Assembly: GCA_907163375.1 (NCBI GenBank)
Contig: CAJQUW010005362.1
Span: 806,001-870,000 of the forward strand
Direction: 5' to 3'
Length of the DNA stretch: 64,000 nucleotides
Source of the DNA: Prostheceraeus crozeri
Taxonomy: Eukaryota; Platyhelminthes; Polycladida; Euryleptidae
Shown: positions 1 through 12,493 of the stretch, piece after piece
Layout: every line of letters begins with the position of its first letter
Numbering within the stretch: position 1 is the first letter of the stretch
The notes under the pieces: model-generated
What the model was told of the DNA's origin: nothing
The model's input: the letters and a program-made list of their open reading frames with translations, nothing else
Databases searched by the model: none
Program-made: the position numbers and the translations under genes

Positions 1-2394
1 TGATGACTTTCATATCCTCTCGATCAATACCCAACTCACTGAGAATCTTTTATCTGGATTTAAAAGAAGATCAGCGACTTTTTAAAGATTGCCTTTCAGC
101 CGAAAACACAACTGTCGAGCGAAAAGCTCTTGGCGAACAAAAAAATCTTACATTCTCACCTCGAAATTAATGCTATTATGCAATTATGCATGGCTATTTT
201 ACAAGTGCCTCATTTCAATGAAATACTTAGAAGAAGCATTAAAATACTAAAAACAGAATTTTGGTTCAATTTGAAAGTATCCAATTGTTTCATTTGATTG
301 ATAAATATTAGATGGAGGCTTGTAAGCTACGTGTTTAAATCATCTCGTCCGACCGGCAGAATGATTTTCTGCAGAAAACGAGGATGTGAAAATTGGACTT
401 TCAGAGAATGCAGTACACCCTATCCGTAGCTGCTACGAATCTGTGCGTCTGCCGAGTTCTACCCGGTTCCTGTTCTTATCAGAAAGGATCAACAAAAGTG
501 CACATATACATGTAAATCCAACTGTGTGCAAACTGAAGTTTTGACAGCCCCTTCACTGTGGCCGATGTGTCTGACTAAAATACCTCTTTTTAATTAATGA
601 TGCCTCCCTCTGGAAGAGTGAAACATTTGTTTTCGCCTCTGATTCAGCGTTTATTGCGGTCGTGATGGGGACTGAATCAGAGGCTTCAATAAGTCCCTAA
701 ATAAACAGAAAATTTTCATGGTTCGCTCTGCGACTCATGCTTCATAAAAAGTTTGAAGCGGGAAATGGCAGAGCTAAGTCATTAGCCGTTGAACCTTTTG
801 CGTGGAATCGCTTGATATCATTTTGTATTCTGTATGTGCTTGTGCTTCCGATCGATGATGTATATGAAAATGTATTTACAGACATTGTACGTACATAAAA
901 TTTAATCAAGATTCTGTGCTTGACGAGAAGAAGAAAATATTCTCTTAAACAAAGTATGCTGTGAATCGTGTGGCCCAGAGATGGTCCTGGACTTGCAGTA
1001 GTACTTCTCACTTAATTGCAGAAAACACAGACAAATGTCATTCTACCGAAAACTTCAGTCTACTTCCCATTGAGTTTATATGTGCTTTCTTGGATCTTGT
1101 CTGACAAGAAAGGACACCGGGTGGACTTCAGCAGATGTGTACATCATTCTGCAAAAGTCTCATTTTTTGGTCTGGTGTTAGAGGCCCGACTACATGTCGA
1201 GGGGTCTTGGGTCGGAGCCGCAGCCGTGGTAGCTGGCCGACGGCTCCGAAACCCTGGAAAAAACAAACTAGCATGTTGGCTATTACATGCAGTAGACCTG
1301 CATCTACGTAGATGATGAAATTCCCTTCATTATTGCATGCATTTTGCCCTTCTGGAAATTTCAGTTGACGCATTACACTTCTCGTGACGCATTTGAGGCA
1401 TTTCCAGACTTATGAGAAGCATTGTGCATGAAGGATAAATCACTATGAAATTATGGAATATAATTAGGGGCCTACTTATCGCTAGGTGATCAATATTAGC
1501 ATACGTTAAGGGTTGAGTCTTGATGAAAGGTTGTGAGTGCACAATGGCGCAATAACAGGAGTAATCCTCATTTCGATGATAGTAAACGATTGCGACTGTT
1601 TTCCCGAAGGTTTCCAATCTCGAAAAACATTCGTTCCGAGCAAACTGCCGACACCGTTCATATAAAGAACATCCAAAAGCTAAATTCTTAGTAATACTGG
1701 TCACGTGTTAAGCATCTACACTTAGCCTGCGGTTTCAGAATTTCAGAGAGCCCGAGGAGCTCTAAGATTTTCTATACGATTTGAACGCATTAACAGTATA
1801 CATATATAACATAGTTTGCGTCTCTTCGCCAGTGTGATTGCGCTGTAGCAGGAGTCAACCGCATTGAGACTTTATTATTATCATATATAGTTTATCACAT
1901 TAAAAGTGTCGTGTGAATGTTAAGGAATCGTTAAGTCATGAATACTACTTTGTTTCTTTGGCGACAGTGTCCTATGCAATGTTACAAACACGTTAAACAA
2001 CGTCATTCTGTCGATCTATCGATCTATAGTAGCCCATCTCCTTTTCCATTGTTGTAGCCTGCCTAGCTTATTAGGTATCATTGTTATCGAAATTAGTAGT
2101 TATACGTGGTGAATTTTGGATGATGATATTTACGGCATCAGCAGCAATCAGAAATATTCAGGAGAAAATGTTGAGTGCAATCGTGTTAAGCAATAATTAC
2201 AATAGTTTCGGGCAGTTCGATTCGGCTGTGCCGAACTTAGAAGTAGAAGTAGATGAATTATATTGAGAATGAAAATCATTGACAAAACACTTGATGAATA
2301 CACTTTGGAAACAATGTACGATTGATATATTACATGTACGAGTATAGTATGAAAGAGTACTTAGTCCTATAGGCATATGGTACACTTGGGTACT
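1..2394. other. Non-coding stretch, nothing recognised
   Basis: No open frame here resembles a protein family I know. A short GC-richer patch at about 1180-1260 stands out from the AT-rich background and could be a transposon remnant, but I see no terminal repeats around it. Host intergenic or intronic DNA is the most likely reading. Confidence 0.5.
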
Positions 2395-3175
2395 TGGGTA
2401 TACTTCAATAAAATATCAAAAAATAGAAATAAGAAAGGAAAGTTCTACTGAACAAGAATGCCTTCAAATAATGCACATGTATAAGGTACAAACGAATTAA
2501 AACGTCTAGATGTTGCACTGTAGGGTTGAAGATAACGACCGGATCGACATGAGATGTCTGGCATAATGCCGTGGAGAATATGATTCTCGTTCTTCGAAGA
2601 GAGATGGAAGAGTTTGACAGCAGCTTCTTCACGTCGACGCTTGAGTGGTGGAATCTGTAGCTCGAAAGTCTTTCGGCAGCGAACATACCATTTTATGGAT
2701 TCGGTTTTGAAAACAATTCAAACGAGATTCGAGATGGGCAGGCAATTGAATAAAGACACTCGATGCATATTCGAACAAACTTCGGATGAGAGAATGGTTG
2801 ATAGCTGCGAAGGAAGAAGGTGGTACCAGAGGCTTCAGAATTCTCAACCCATACATACGCTGACTTGCGGTCGTAATCTGCTTGGTAATGTGGCTGTCCC
2901 ATCTCAATTGGCTGTTGAGTATAACTCCCAAGATACGCAGTTCATCGACATCCTTGACATTATTCAGTAGTGTAGGCAAACAACTAGGCACTTTACGAAT
3001 GAAGAGGGACTTGCATTTGTCATAGTTCAGAGAGAGTCCGTTTGCCAGTGACCAGCTGTTTATGTTCGCATGTTCTTCAGATACATTGGAACAAACTTGA
3101 GTTTTAAAAATCGGGATGCATAAAGTCACGTCATCAATATACTTGATCATCCAGGTTGAGTGATGAACAGGTGTT
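2395..3175 (-). mobile_element. LINE reverse-transcriptase fragment (CR1/L2-like), 5'-truncated
   Basis: On the minus strand an open frame from 3150 to 2629 begins with YIDDV, the catalytic box of LINE reverse transcriptases. It continues through the thumb and C-terminal part typical of CR1/L2-like LINEs: the ILGV segment, a LRWDSHI segment and a LIRSLFEYASSVF segment about 110 residues in. The frame then shifts near 2640 and C-terminal-like coding continues in another frame towards 2405. The endonuclease, ORF1 and the first half of the RT are missing, as expected for a 5'-truncated insertion. It is a dead copy with at least one frameshift. It belongs to the same broad clade as the near-complete LINE at 28.55-32.85 kb but is clearly divergent from it. 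Confidence 0.85.
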
Positions 3176-3189
3176 AGAGATGTTTCTTG

Positions 3190-3746
3190 TTAGTTTCGAC
3201 ACTGTAGCCTACTGGTTCGGTCAAACCTTAAAAATCAAGGTTCGTTGCATCCTTACCAATATTCAGGGAACTGTCGATGAGTTGGCTGTCACTTTTGATA
3301 GCAACCCCATCGATTAGCAGCCTCCGCCAAGAATGGCAGTTTTTAATAGTGCAAAGAATCCTTTCGAACAATCTTTTTTTATCACAATTGAGCAATAGTA
3401 GATCAATTTGCACTTCATCACTTCTTGCTGTACAAGGTGTTCACGCTCATGCTGGTAGATGCAGCATCGGATGAGCTTCATCAATTCGATCATGTTTTGA
3501 TATATATAAGCATATTAATTTATTTGTGATTCGAACTTGCGAAGGAAATAGCCGAATTACTTCATATTCGTCCGCGTTCCAATTGGAGATTGTAGGTGCA
3601 ATGTTGAGTAATGACCATAATATATTGCATATTTTTCAAAATTGTGAAAATGTCATTTACATAATTCATATCAGCTTGCGGCATGTAGGCCTACCGCAGA
3701 ATCATAATCCTATCGAATTCAAAGTGTTTACCTATATCTACTTACC
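3190..3746. other. Non-coding stretch, nothing recognised
   Basis: This stretch separates the LINE fragment from the hAT-type element. It contains only short open frames without recognisable motifs. Confidence 0.5.
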
Positions 3747-3754
3747 CTCTATAT

Positions 3755-4720
3755 CAGTGGTTCTTAACCTTTTTGCTCGGATTCCTCCCTAACAGTTGAA
3801 AGTATGTTTAATTCCTCCCTCTAAACTAGTAGGCCACTATTCAAGTTAAAAAACTAAGTCAAAGATAGCAGTAACAAACATTTTCAAATGCAGACTTCAG
3901 GTAGCCTATCACGAAGAATCTAAGTAGGCCTACATGCAAATGGGAAGTGTTACAAGAAATCCAACAAAAAAACTAATGACTGCATTGAGCCTGATACTTG
4001 CCGCACAATTCCTGAATTCGAGGTGTCAAATTCGTGAGTTTTTTACACCAAGACGCGCAGCTATTTTCCGTCTGTTAAAAAAAAATTTCAATCTCAAATC
4101 ACTGCGCACGCTGATGCTGAGTCGATTTCTCTTCCTAGGTATCAAATCTGATACCGCCGAGACACCGAACTCGACCAGGTACGATGTTGGAAAAGGAAGT
4201 AGTAGCGTGTGGGCATTGGCTGATAAAGTTGGGTGCTTTTCAACTGTTTCTTGAGTGAGCCATACCATTTGACCTTAATTTATGAATGGAAATGTGACGC
4301 CTCGCTTCATTAGCTCTCTCTGACCAGAATACTATCTTCTAGTCTATCTTGTCGGTGCAACTGAGCAGGCCACTCACAAAACGTCCAGGTGATGATCTAT
4401 AGCCGCGTAGTTGAATTTTCCCTAATTAAAATAATTCGAATGGAACACTCGTACACAGAGATATATTGGTAGCTTCTAAATCTGTGGTCGCAATAGCTAT
4501 TAAACAGTAGCTGCATAATTAACATCGTGAATATTGGGAAGCGATTAACGAATACTGACGATGATAAGTCACACGTGACGGTGAATCAACAAATCCTGTT
4601 CATCTCAAATACTCCTTCGAACCTCCTTCCTCCCCAAATCCTCCTTATGTACGTCATTCCTCCCCTGGCATGTTGAATTCCTCCCCAGGAAGCCACATGG
4701 CCCCCGGTTAAGAATCACTG
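3755..4720. mobile_element. Non-autonomous hAT-type DNA transposon
   Basis: The left end is CAGTGGTTCTTAACC and the right end is GGTTAAGAATCACTG, an inverted match of about 15 bp with the sequence style of hAT (Charlie-like) termini. The flanks are CTCTATAT (3747-3754) and CTTTATAT (4721-4728), an 8-bp target duplication with one mismatch, as hAT elements make. The interior of about 0.97 kb has subterminal TCCTCCC repeats near both ends and no transposase; the open frame at 3934-4254 is not recognisable. It was presumably mobilised in trans. Confidence 0.85.
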
Positions 4721-4728
4721 CTTTATAT

Positions 4729-7700
4729 ACTTACTTTGATCGAAATCACAATTTTGTAATCTGCAAGTAATGAAATCTTTCATTCCAGAATTGAAAAGCA
4801 GTTTCTGTAAAATTGTCCATGCTGTATCAAAATGCTCAATAACAAATGCCCGCTCACTTTTGCGAGCAGAAGATACAGTATTGCACCATTATCCTTGAGA
4901 ATCAGCGATGACTAATCAATTTCTAGTCCTTCTGTTCATCCATACGTGCAATATTTCCACAGATTGTAGCCTCGCTACCCGTCGCCCTAACGATCCTAAT
5001 TTATACTTTACATTAACTATTCATTTATTCACTCATTCCTATGTGTCAAGTGAACGGAAAACAGGATGTTAAGGTTATCTATTTCATAGTCAATTGTCAA
5101 ACGGTTGGTAATGGCACATAACGTTTGAAAATACCCAAGATCCCACCAGCTGTGGTGTATGAAATATTCATCTTTTCTAACATAATGTAGTTCATCAACA
5201 AGATGATGAGAGTGTTTAATTGTTGCAACGACTTCCATTAAAAATTCAGATATTAATGTCATGTCTTGTTTCTGAGTTCCACCTACATGCTACAACATGC
5301 ATATAAATTATTAATTCAACAAATCATCAATTGAATTACAATAATACTCATAGTGCAAATTGAAGTGTTCTTACTGAGGAATGTCATGAAATAAAGTCCA
5401 TTCGATAGAGTCACCGAGACATAATGATACGTATATAATAATTTGTGGTTGTACAACGAGTATGGCAATCACGGAATGACATTTGTGATCATGATAATCT
5501 TTTTTCGTTCCTGTGGATGCTGGATACTAAATTGCCACAGACACCACGTCACATTGCTTCAAATCCCGATATGGCACAATATTAACAGAACGAAAATAGA
5601 AATTGTATCTATCAAGGATCATCAGTTACAAAAAAGTGTCAAATCTGTTCCGAAAATTGAACACCCTCAATAACTATGTTGTGAATGTAGTCTTTTGGGT
5701 AACTTCTGAAATTTCTGTGGGATTTGATCAGAGTTCATTTTTCCACGTAAGTTTCGAATAGTTTCAATAAAAGAAGCATATTCAATCTTAGGTGAACTTT
5801 GTCGCTTTTGCAGGCTCATTTGGATGACATACCCGCGATTGAATAATCTTAGACCTGTTTATTGCATCGTCAACTGCGACTGCGATAAGGATTTTCGCAT
5901 CGATCAATCAGGACAGTGGCAAAATTTACTATTGATGGTATAAACGTCAAAATATAATTCACAATCACATCTCTACCCATTACAACACACTTTCCACAAT
6001 TCTGCCTTTTTTATTATTATGTTTTAAAGCATCTTGCTCATCTTTGGAAAGTGGATTTGTACTTTTGTCTGTGACTTAAGTAAATGCAAAATCTATTCAG
6101 ATCAGCCACTTATGCTGTATAATAAAGTAATAATGCATTACTTTGTCATTATTTTCAATTTTGACTGCATTCTCAAAGTTTGATTTCTTAATTGATGAAT
6201 ATAATTTTCTGTCTCAACGTTTCATCAATTTATCACATCTTGACTTAAAACAAAAATCCATGTTCTGTTTGTAATAGACTGTTTTTGTCATTACTCAATG
6301 TGGTCAAAGAACAATATGAGACACAATCTTGTTCTTCTGGTAGACATATGTCAGCATCGCATAGTTCATCAATTTCTTCAGCTGTTTGAATTTCACATTT
6401 TCTGATTCCAAGTTGCATATTCGCATTCATAAATTGCATCAGTCCAAAGAAGAGAAATTCAGACGTCACATGTTGTCTCTATCCAAAACATTCTTGCACA
6501 GTTATTTTTGCTGTAAACTTAGCTTATTCTTAGCGTCGGTAATTTCAATATCAATTAAGTCTGCACGGAAACGATCCGTTTTTCACGTTTGCGAGCAGTG
6601 CAATTGCATAATCGAAAATTAGTCTATTTTGGATAAATGTCATTTTGTTTGCATGTGTTACTAAATTGCTGGTCATTAATAAATTTATTCATTTTTGTTA
6701 TGTTCTCTCTGCTTATGTGAGTATTTGCTCACCTTTTTAATACAACACTTTTAAGACGATGTTGAAATACCATTTACCGGTAATTGCGTGAGTGGTTATC
6801 AAGTACAAAAATGCGAGAAGTGATGAAATAATCAATAACCGTAAGTTACAACATATCAAGACATCACTGCTATCAAGTTGCATTTGAATGTCTGTTTAAT
6901 CCCATATCTCTGTTGCCTAGCTATACAGGGTACGGCGTGACTATTATACTATAACACATAGCTATAACAATACTTCACCGATAATAGAGTATAATAATAG
7001 TGCCGTAATATCTGTATCAATGCTGGCTGATGTTGTGATCTACGGGCGCAAAACAAGTCTTAAAAGTGCTTTACATATTTTCTTGAAATTTTGAATTTCG
7101 TGTATGTTTTATATACTATTTAGTATTTAAAACTAGTATGCACGGATTAAATCTTTAGCAAAAACTTTGCTAACGCTTCTGAACGTAAAATATGTGGTGG
7201 AAATTTTTCTTTAGCAGGAAGCCTGAAATGAATACCATGTGTAACTGAAATAAATGTCTATAATAATATGTCGCTAATTGCAGATGTTAATTTCCGTCAA
7301 TAAATTTGAATTTTTCTGTATTGAACTGATTATGTGTTGTCCTCGTTCTTTGCTTGCTTTATATAGTTGTTGTCATTACAAAACTTTTCATTGCAAACTT
7401 ATATTGAAATATATATTTGTAATTTCATAATGTGTCATGAAAAAATGTCATCATAATATAAGTACACATGCATGAATATTTTGACAATTTGCAGGACACT
7501 GTGTGCATGTCTTTTGCTGTGTATATTCTATGTGCAAATTTATGTGCACATCTACATGCATGAATATACATACATTGTACAGTGCATTGCTCACTCACAG
7601 GCGCACAAACTTTGAAAACAGACTGAAAAATTGATTGTTAATACAACTAGAGTATTCTTTCTCTTCAATAGATTAAGATGAATAAATTACATATTATAAC

Positions 7701-9356
7701 AGGTATTTCTTCAAGCGACATGAATCATGTGTTGTCGCTGACTGCATTGTTTGTGTTCACGATATGCTTTCTAAAGCACTTCAATAAAGAGAATCAATGG
7801 TAGATAGCAACGACCGAAATACCTGATTCATGATATTGTTTAACTCCATAGTTTATCAATGATGTCATAGCCAGGTTAATACTACTCGCATCTCATTTAA
7901 TGATGACTAATATACAAATGTAATGCAACGTGATCTAATTGACTATTAATGTGTTCGTTTGTACTTTTATTGGCAAAAAGCATTCAACGACTAAAATGCA
8001 TGCAATCATTGACATAATACCTATGACAATCTTACTTAAACATCCTAAACAGTTATATTTGAAGTTTTTAGTTTAATTATTTGTCAGCAATCTTTAAACT
8101 CAAAAGAAAAGCGAGCTTTGTGACCAATAATCTATTGTATGATTTATATCAAAGAGCATTCGTTAAATGCGATGCATCTCTTATTTGATCTTTCTTGTCC
8201 TTTATTCTTCCTTTTACCTGAGGATGAAGCTGGACATCAACACGTGGCGTCTTTTGAATATACTATGTATTATGCTTATCTTTTTCAATGCAAATTCAAT
8301 CGGAGCGTATATGTTTCTGCCTCAGTACGCACTTTATTCCCTATAAAACTTCTATCAACTTCTTCAGTTCTTTGTGTGCAGCATACAGTTATGGTTTCCG
8401 CTTATCTTGTCTACTGTCCGCGCTGACAAGCCCTAAAAGACCGAAATGATATGTTATTTGCATTATACTTTCATTTTTTAGATGTCTATGAGAAATTAAA
8501 TTAATTCCTCCTTCTTAAATGATGAGATAGCTTAACTTTGAAGTAACTTTAAGTTAATAAATGTAGGCCTATTTTAGTATTTAGGAGATTTCATTAGTAA
8601 AGAGGGATGTAATATAACATACTTTTTTTATTGAAACTTCTATTCACAAGCGCTCACTGTTTGGATTTTAACAAGGACTGTTGTTTGGAAAAGGAATGGG
8701 ACGGGAATGAGACAATGTGCTGAGATCTATTTTCACATGGGAGGACTATGGAAAGACTATGCAACATTTAAACTTAATTTCTGTGTAACGGTTGTTGGAG
8801 GATTATGTTGCACACCACACTTGACTACCCCTGCATATTTCTTGTATTATTATCCACCACTTGAATATAAGAAAAATAGCCATGTTCTAATTTTTGTTCG
8901 GCAATTTGATAGTTTCTTTGATGATCAGTCTGATGGTGACTGCTTTCAGGATTTGCGAAATTCCGATTTGCTCATAATATTGTTTGTTACCAATTATAAT
9001 TATTCTTTGATTATGCGTGGAACTTTTCTATCAATAAAACAACAGCATTCAGCTAAAATCTTAAGACGACAATCAAGAGATAGGGAGCCTACACAGTGAA
9101 AATGCATTAAGCGAGTTCATTCTTGCAATAATTGGCTGGTGGTGACTATGCTAGTACCGGTAGGCTATTATATGTTAGATAGTAGCAGAGATTGGCGATC
9201 CGTAAATTTGGACCGCCAATCAATTGGCTTGTCGATCTTAAATTGATAATGAACTACAATTTAATGTGCGAGCATGTTGTCATATTGAACAACAGCTCCT
9301 CTTTCTACATGGCACTCTAGAGAGCAATGGCTTTTCCCTCCTGGTTCATGAAGAAA
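4729..9356. other. Non-coding stretch, nothing firmly recognised
   Basis: AT-rich DNA with many stops in all frames. The longest open frame, 8707-9099 on the plus strand (130 codons), shows no known motif, is cysteine- and tyrosine-rich, and looks like a chance frame. I see no terminal repeats that would define an element. Confidence 0.45.
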
Positions 9357-9759
9357 CATTCACAGCCTGCAAGATTGTGCTGTTCCACGCGCACCCGGAG
9401 TGTATAATCAGAAAACCAGAGAAAAACTTCCACAGGTACCAATGTATATATTACGTAGCTCTCCTGACGTTTCGCCTAGTCGGCTTGATCACAGGAAGTG
9501 AAAGACGATACAATCGTTCAGCATGGCATGATTCAACACGTGACATTCATCGAACACGTTCAGCATGGAATGATTTAACACCTGACTGACATTGGACAAT
9601 AGAAAAATTACAAAACGTACACTAAAATAGTTTAAGAACTATTATTCCTTTATAACGACTTCCTGTGATCAAGCCGACTAGGCGAAACGTCAGGAGAGCT
9701 ACGTAATATATACATTGGTACCTGTGGAAGTTTTTCTCTGGTTTTCTCATTCACAGCCT
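9357..9759. mobile_element. Penelope-type non-autonomous element: inverted repeats with hammerhead-like cores
   Basis: A segment at about 9412-9499 recurs in inverted orientation at about 9660-9747 with near-perfect identity over roughly 88 bp and a spacer of about 160 bp. Both ends of the insertion are flanked by CATTCACAGCCT (9357-9368 and 9748-9759), a clean 12-bp target-site duplication. Each arm contains a hammerhead-like core: a GCC...GGC stem closed by GACTA, followed by GAAAC and framed by CCTG and CAGG. Hammerhead ribozymes of this build are known from the terminal repeats of Penelope-like elements. The CUGAUGA box is not canonical here, so self-cleavage is doubtful. No reverse transcriptase lies inside. 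Confidence 0.6.
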
Positions 9760-9777
9760 CTTCATCAAAAAGTTGTC

Positions 9778-10062
9778 TCAGTTCAGAAGAGGATTTCTAC
9801 TAAAGTGTAGCAAAATGGGCTCGATTGTTCGATCATAACAGAGAAAGTACTCCGCGACATCGAAGGAAGCTATTTTCAACTCCGTGCCATTCCTGTCTAC
9901 ATGACTCGAATTCTCACACGGAATACCATTGAAGACATCGTTCCACTCGAGCAGAGACGCTTGCAAACTTACCAGTTTACTTGTCCTTGAGGACCAAAGT
10001 ACACCGGTAAGAGTGAATATTCCTACAGTAAGAAAGAAGGAACACCACAGAATTAGATTCAT
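9778..10062 (-). CDS. Possible exon: short protein with N-terminal signal anchor
   Basis: This 94-codon frame starts with a hydrophobic segment of about 20 residues (MNLILWCSFFLTVGIFTLTG) followed by a polar, Cys- and Asn-containing region, as in a type II membrane or secreted protein. I do not recognise the family. It could be a first exon of a host gene, but I see no clear downstream exon, and it lies between two mobile elements. A chance frame is equally plausible. Confidence 0.2.
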   Translation of the reverse strand: MNLILWCSFFLTVGIFTLTGVLWSSRTSKLVSLQASLLEWNDVFNGIPCENSSHVDRNGTELKIASFDVAEYFLCYDRTIEPILLHFSRNPLLN

Positions 10063-10738
10063 CTTTTTAGATAATCAACACCCCGAATTCCAAAAATGAT
10101 AGGAAATAGGAGAAGATATCACCAAAACATCAAAAGTTGAGGCTAACATTAATGCTAACTTCACTGGGCATCTAAAACAATTTGCTCGCCATTTAGAATA
10201 ATGTAGCATTAACAAATAGCCAATTTCCGAATTTGCTCGCATGTTTTACAATTCCTACCTTTCAAATACATAGAACATACAGTGCATTTTCGGCTCGACA
10301 TCAACCGAGAATCAATGATAAAGTTATATACATGACGACTACGTGCATAACTACTCAGAATAGCTCAGAAACTCAGAAAACATCATGCATTTATTGAAAA
10401 GTTAATGCTAGCTTCATGGGACATCAAAATCAATTGCATTTATCAAAATACTTAGATCGTTATTCTGATTTGTTGTAGATCCGTCAGGTAATCCAAAAAG
10501 TGCGAGCAAACTCGGGACTGACTCATTTGACAATCCTGAGTCGTTTGTCTGAGCCAGCAAATTGATTATAATGTCCTATGAAGGTTGCATATACTTTATG
10601 ATTGATTCTCGGTTGGTTTCGAGCCGAAAATGCATGTTCTATGTATTTGAAACGTAGGAGGAACTGTAAAACATGCGAGTAATTCCGAAATGAGCTATTT
10701 GTTAATGCTACATCATTCGAAATGGCGAGCAAATTAAT

Positions 10739-12399
10739 TTAACCCGTTGTTTACCTTAGTCGACTATGGTCGTCCATACATTATTCTGCCAGAGCGTGGT
10801 TAAATAATGTTTTTCGAAATCAATGAAAATGCTTGTCATCAATAACTCATCTGAAACATATAAGCCATCATGATCAGATGAAGTCCCACTTCTTAATTTT
10901 TCATTAATTGTTAATTATATAACACTATAATTTAGTTAATTATAGTGGCGATATTGAATCTGCGCGATTATCTCGAAACTTAAGGAATCCATTCATTTGA
11001 TTTATGTTATGTGATGTTAATAGCAAACAGTTTATATATCAATCGGTTACTTGAGAAAGACAAATAAATTAGTACCAGAAATCATTGAATAAACTTGATG
11101 TCGAATAATCATTTTTTGACACAATTCATGAAAATTGGGATTGCTCTCCTTACATGTGAAAATCACTTCCTATAAGTATCTGATATTCACTGTGATGAAA
11201 ACTTATCTTTGCAACCTGAGGCGACTGAAATACCTCACTGCATCAAGTCGACTACAATCGACCCAGGGAGGTTTGCGGTGAAATTCAAACCGAAAAGAAT
11301 TTCACATATTGCGAAATTACCTAGACGATGAGTCTGACAGGTTGGATTGCTCGCTATGATGCGTAGCACACTCTCTTATCATCAGTGAAGTGCTTCACAT
11401 GTAATTTGTCAATTCTCATTCAAGAAGCACTTTTGCAATGATTGAAATAACATTGCTACTGACTAGACATAAGATAATCTGAATTGCACGTCAAGATACT
11501 CAACAAACTGCCTTGTCATTTTTAGATTGATTCTGTCGGAAATGTATTAGATTCTCTTGATCTGAATACTTTTAGATAGCACATCATATTCATTGTATGA
11601 CACATTTTGCTATATTCTTTTCAGCGAATTTCAAATTTATCATCAAAATTATCCGCTTCTTAGTGAAAAGGCTTTCATAATAGGCATACTCGAAGGTATG
11701 CTACCCAAGATTCATTACATGCCATAGCACTACAGCGGCTCTCACTTTGCTGCTTTGAAAAGAAAGTACACCTAGGAGAAAGATAACCTCCGACGAAATC
11801 TAAAATCATGAGTGCTCTGTTCGATTGATTGAAATGGCAGATTTGGCACTGATGACCCAACATGACATTCCAACGTTCTTTCTACGACGCATTGTATACG
11901 ACGAAGAAAATGAAGATGATGAAATCTCAGAAGAAGTGACGGTTGCTCAATTATACCTATTGCTGTCCAATCAAACAAATTCCCAGGCAGCCCAGTCGTC
12001 GGCAACGTCTACTCAACACATTACATGCTGGCATTCATCAGCTGACAACCATTTCCTTGTTTTAGCAATTGGCAACCAACAAAGAAAATGTGAACTTTAT
12101 AGGAAGCATTTACGTCGGCAAGGCTACTCTTTCGAATGCCGACTTGTACTTTGAATATTTTTCAACTTTTAATCAGCAATAGATTCTAATGATCGGTAAT
12201 CTTCTATATTTTCAGTCGTGTGTCAATTTTAATGTGTATCTACATGGGTCGACTACAGTCGACAAATTTTAATTTTTAATAAATGGAGTCATATTATAAA
12301 AATCGAATTTCTGTACACCCTTCAAAGATGGAGAAGGTGATTTGATAAGAATTTCGAAAATCAATGAATAAAAAATCTGGGAAATAGCGGGTAATTTAA
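10739..12399 (+). mobile_element. piggyBac-like element inserted at TTAA, transposase mostly lost
   Basis: The left junction is TTAA followed by CCCG and the right junction is CGGGTAA followed by TTTAA, so TTAA flanks both ends as in piggyBac transposons. The insertion cleanly interrupts the right arm of the fold-back repeat, which confirms its boundaries. A palindromic motif of the form GTCGACTAnnGTCGAC occurs at about 10759, 11249 and 12248. Only a C-terminal remnant of a transposase is visible (11825-12154). Confidence 0.65.
11825..12154 (+). pseudogene. piggyBac transposase C-terminal remnant (acidic stretch plus Cys-rich tail)
   Basis: The 109-codon frame has an acidic stretch (DEENEDDEISEE, about residues 26-37) and ends in NQQRKCELYRKHLRRQGYSF followed by ECR. 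This resembles the C-terminal zinc-ribbon of piggyBac transposases, in which RKCxxC and YxCxxC pairs follow a basic linker. Some of the expected cysteines are absent and the frame ends early. The DDD catalytic domain is not visible upstream. The assignment rests on this tail and on its position inside an element with TTAA ends. Confidence 0.45.
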
Positions 12400-12493
12400 A
12401 TGCTCTGTAAGTTAGTATTAATGTCAGCACTAACTTTTGATGTTTTAGTGATATTTTCTCTTATTTCTTGTAACTTTTGAAATTCGGGGTGTT

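Larger units (their letters stand above)
10076..12493. repeat. Fold-back repeat with arms of about 250 bp, split by a later insertion
   Basis: The left arm runs from about 10076 (CACCCCGAATTCC) to about 10330. Its inverted partner covers 10597-10738 and then, after the piggyBac-like element at 10739-12399 is set aside, 12400-12493. The partners match through the break: GCATCTAAAACAATTTGC in the left arm corresponds to the two sides of the insertion in the right arm. The loop between the arms is about 265 bp. The outer part of the arm can be read as a peptide starting HPEFQKLQEIREN, so the repeat may include a piece of a transposon gene. A related motif (GTTAATGCTAACTTCAT) recurs in the loop and at about 12575-12600. 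Confidence 0.75.

Noticed and set aside
8707-9099. 130-codon plus-strand frame
   Set aside because: No recognisable domain, odd composition and no splice or promoter context; probably chance.
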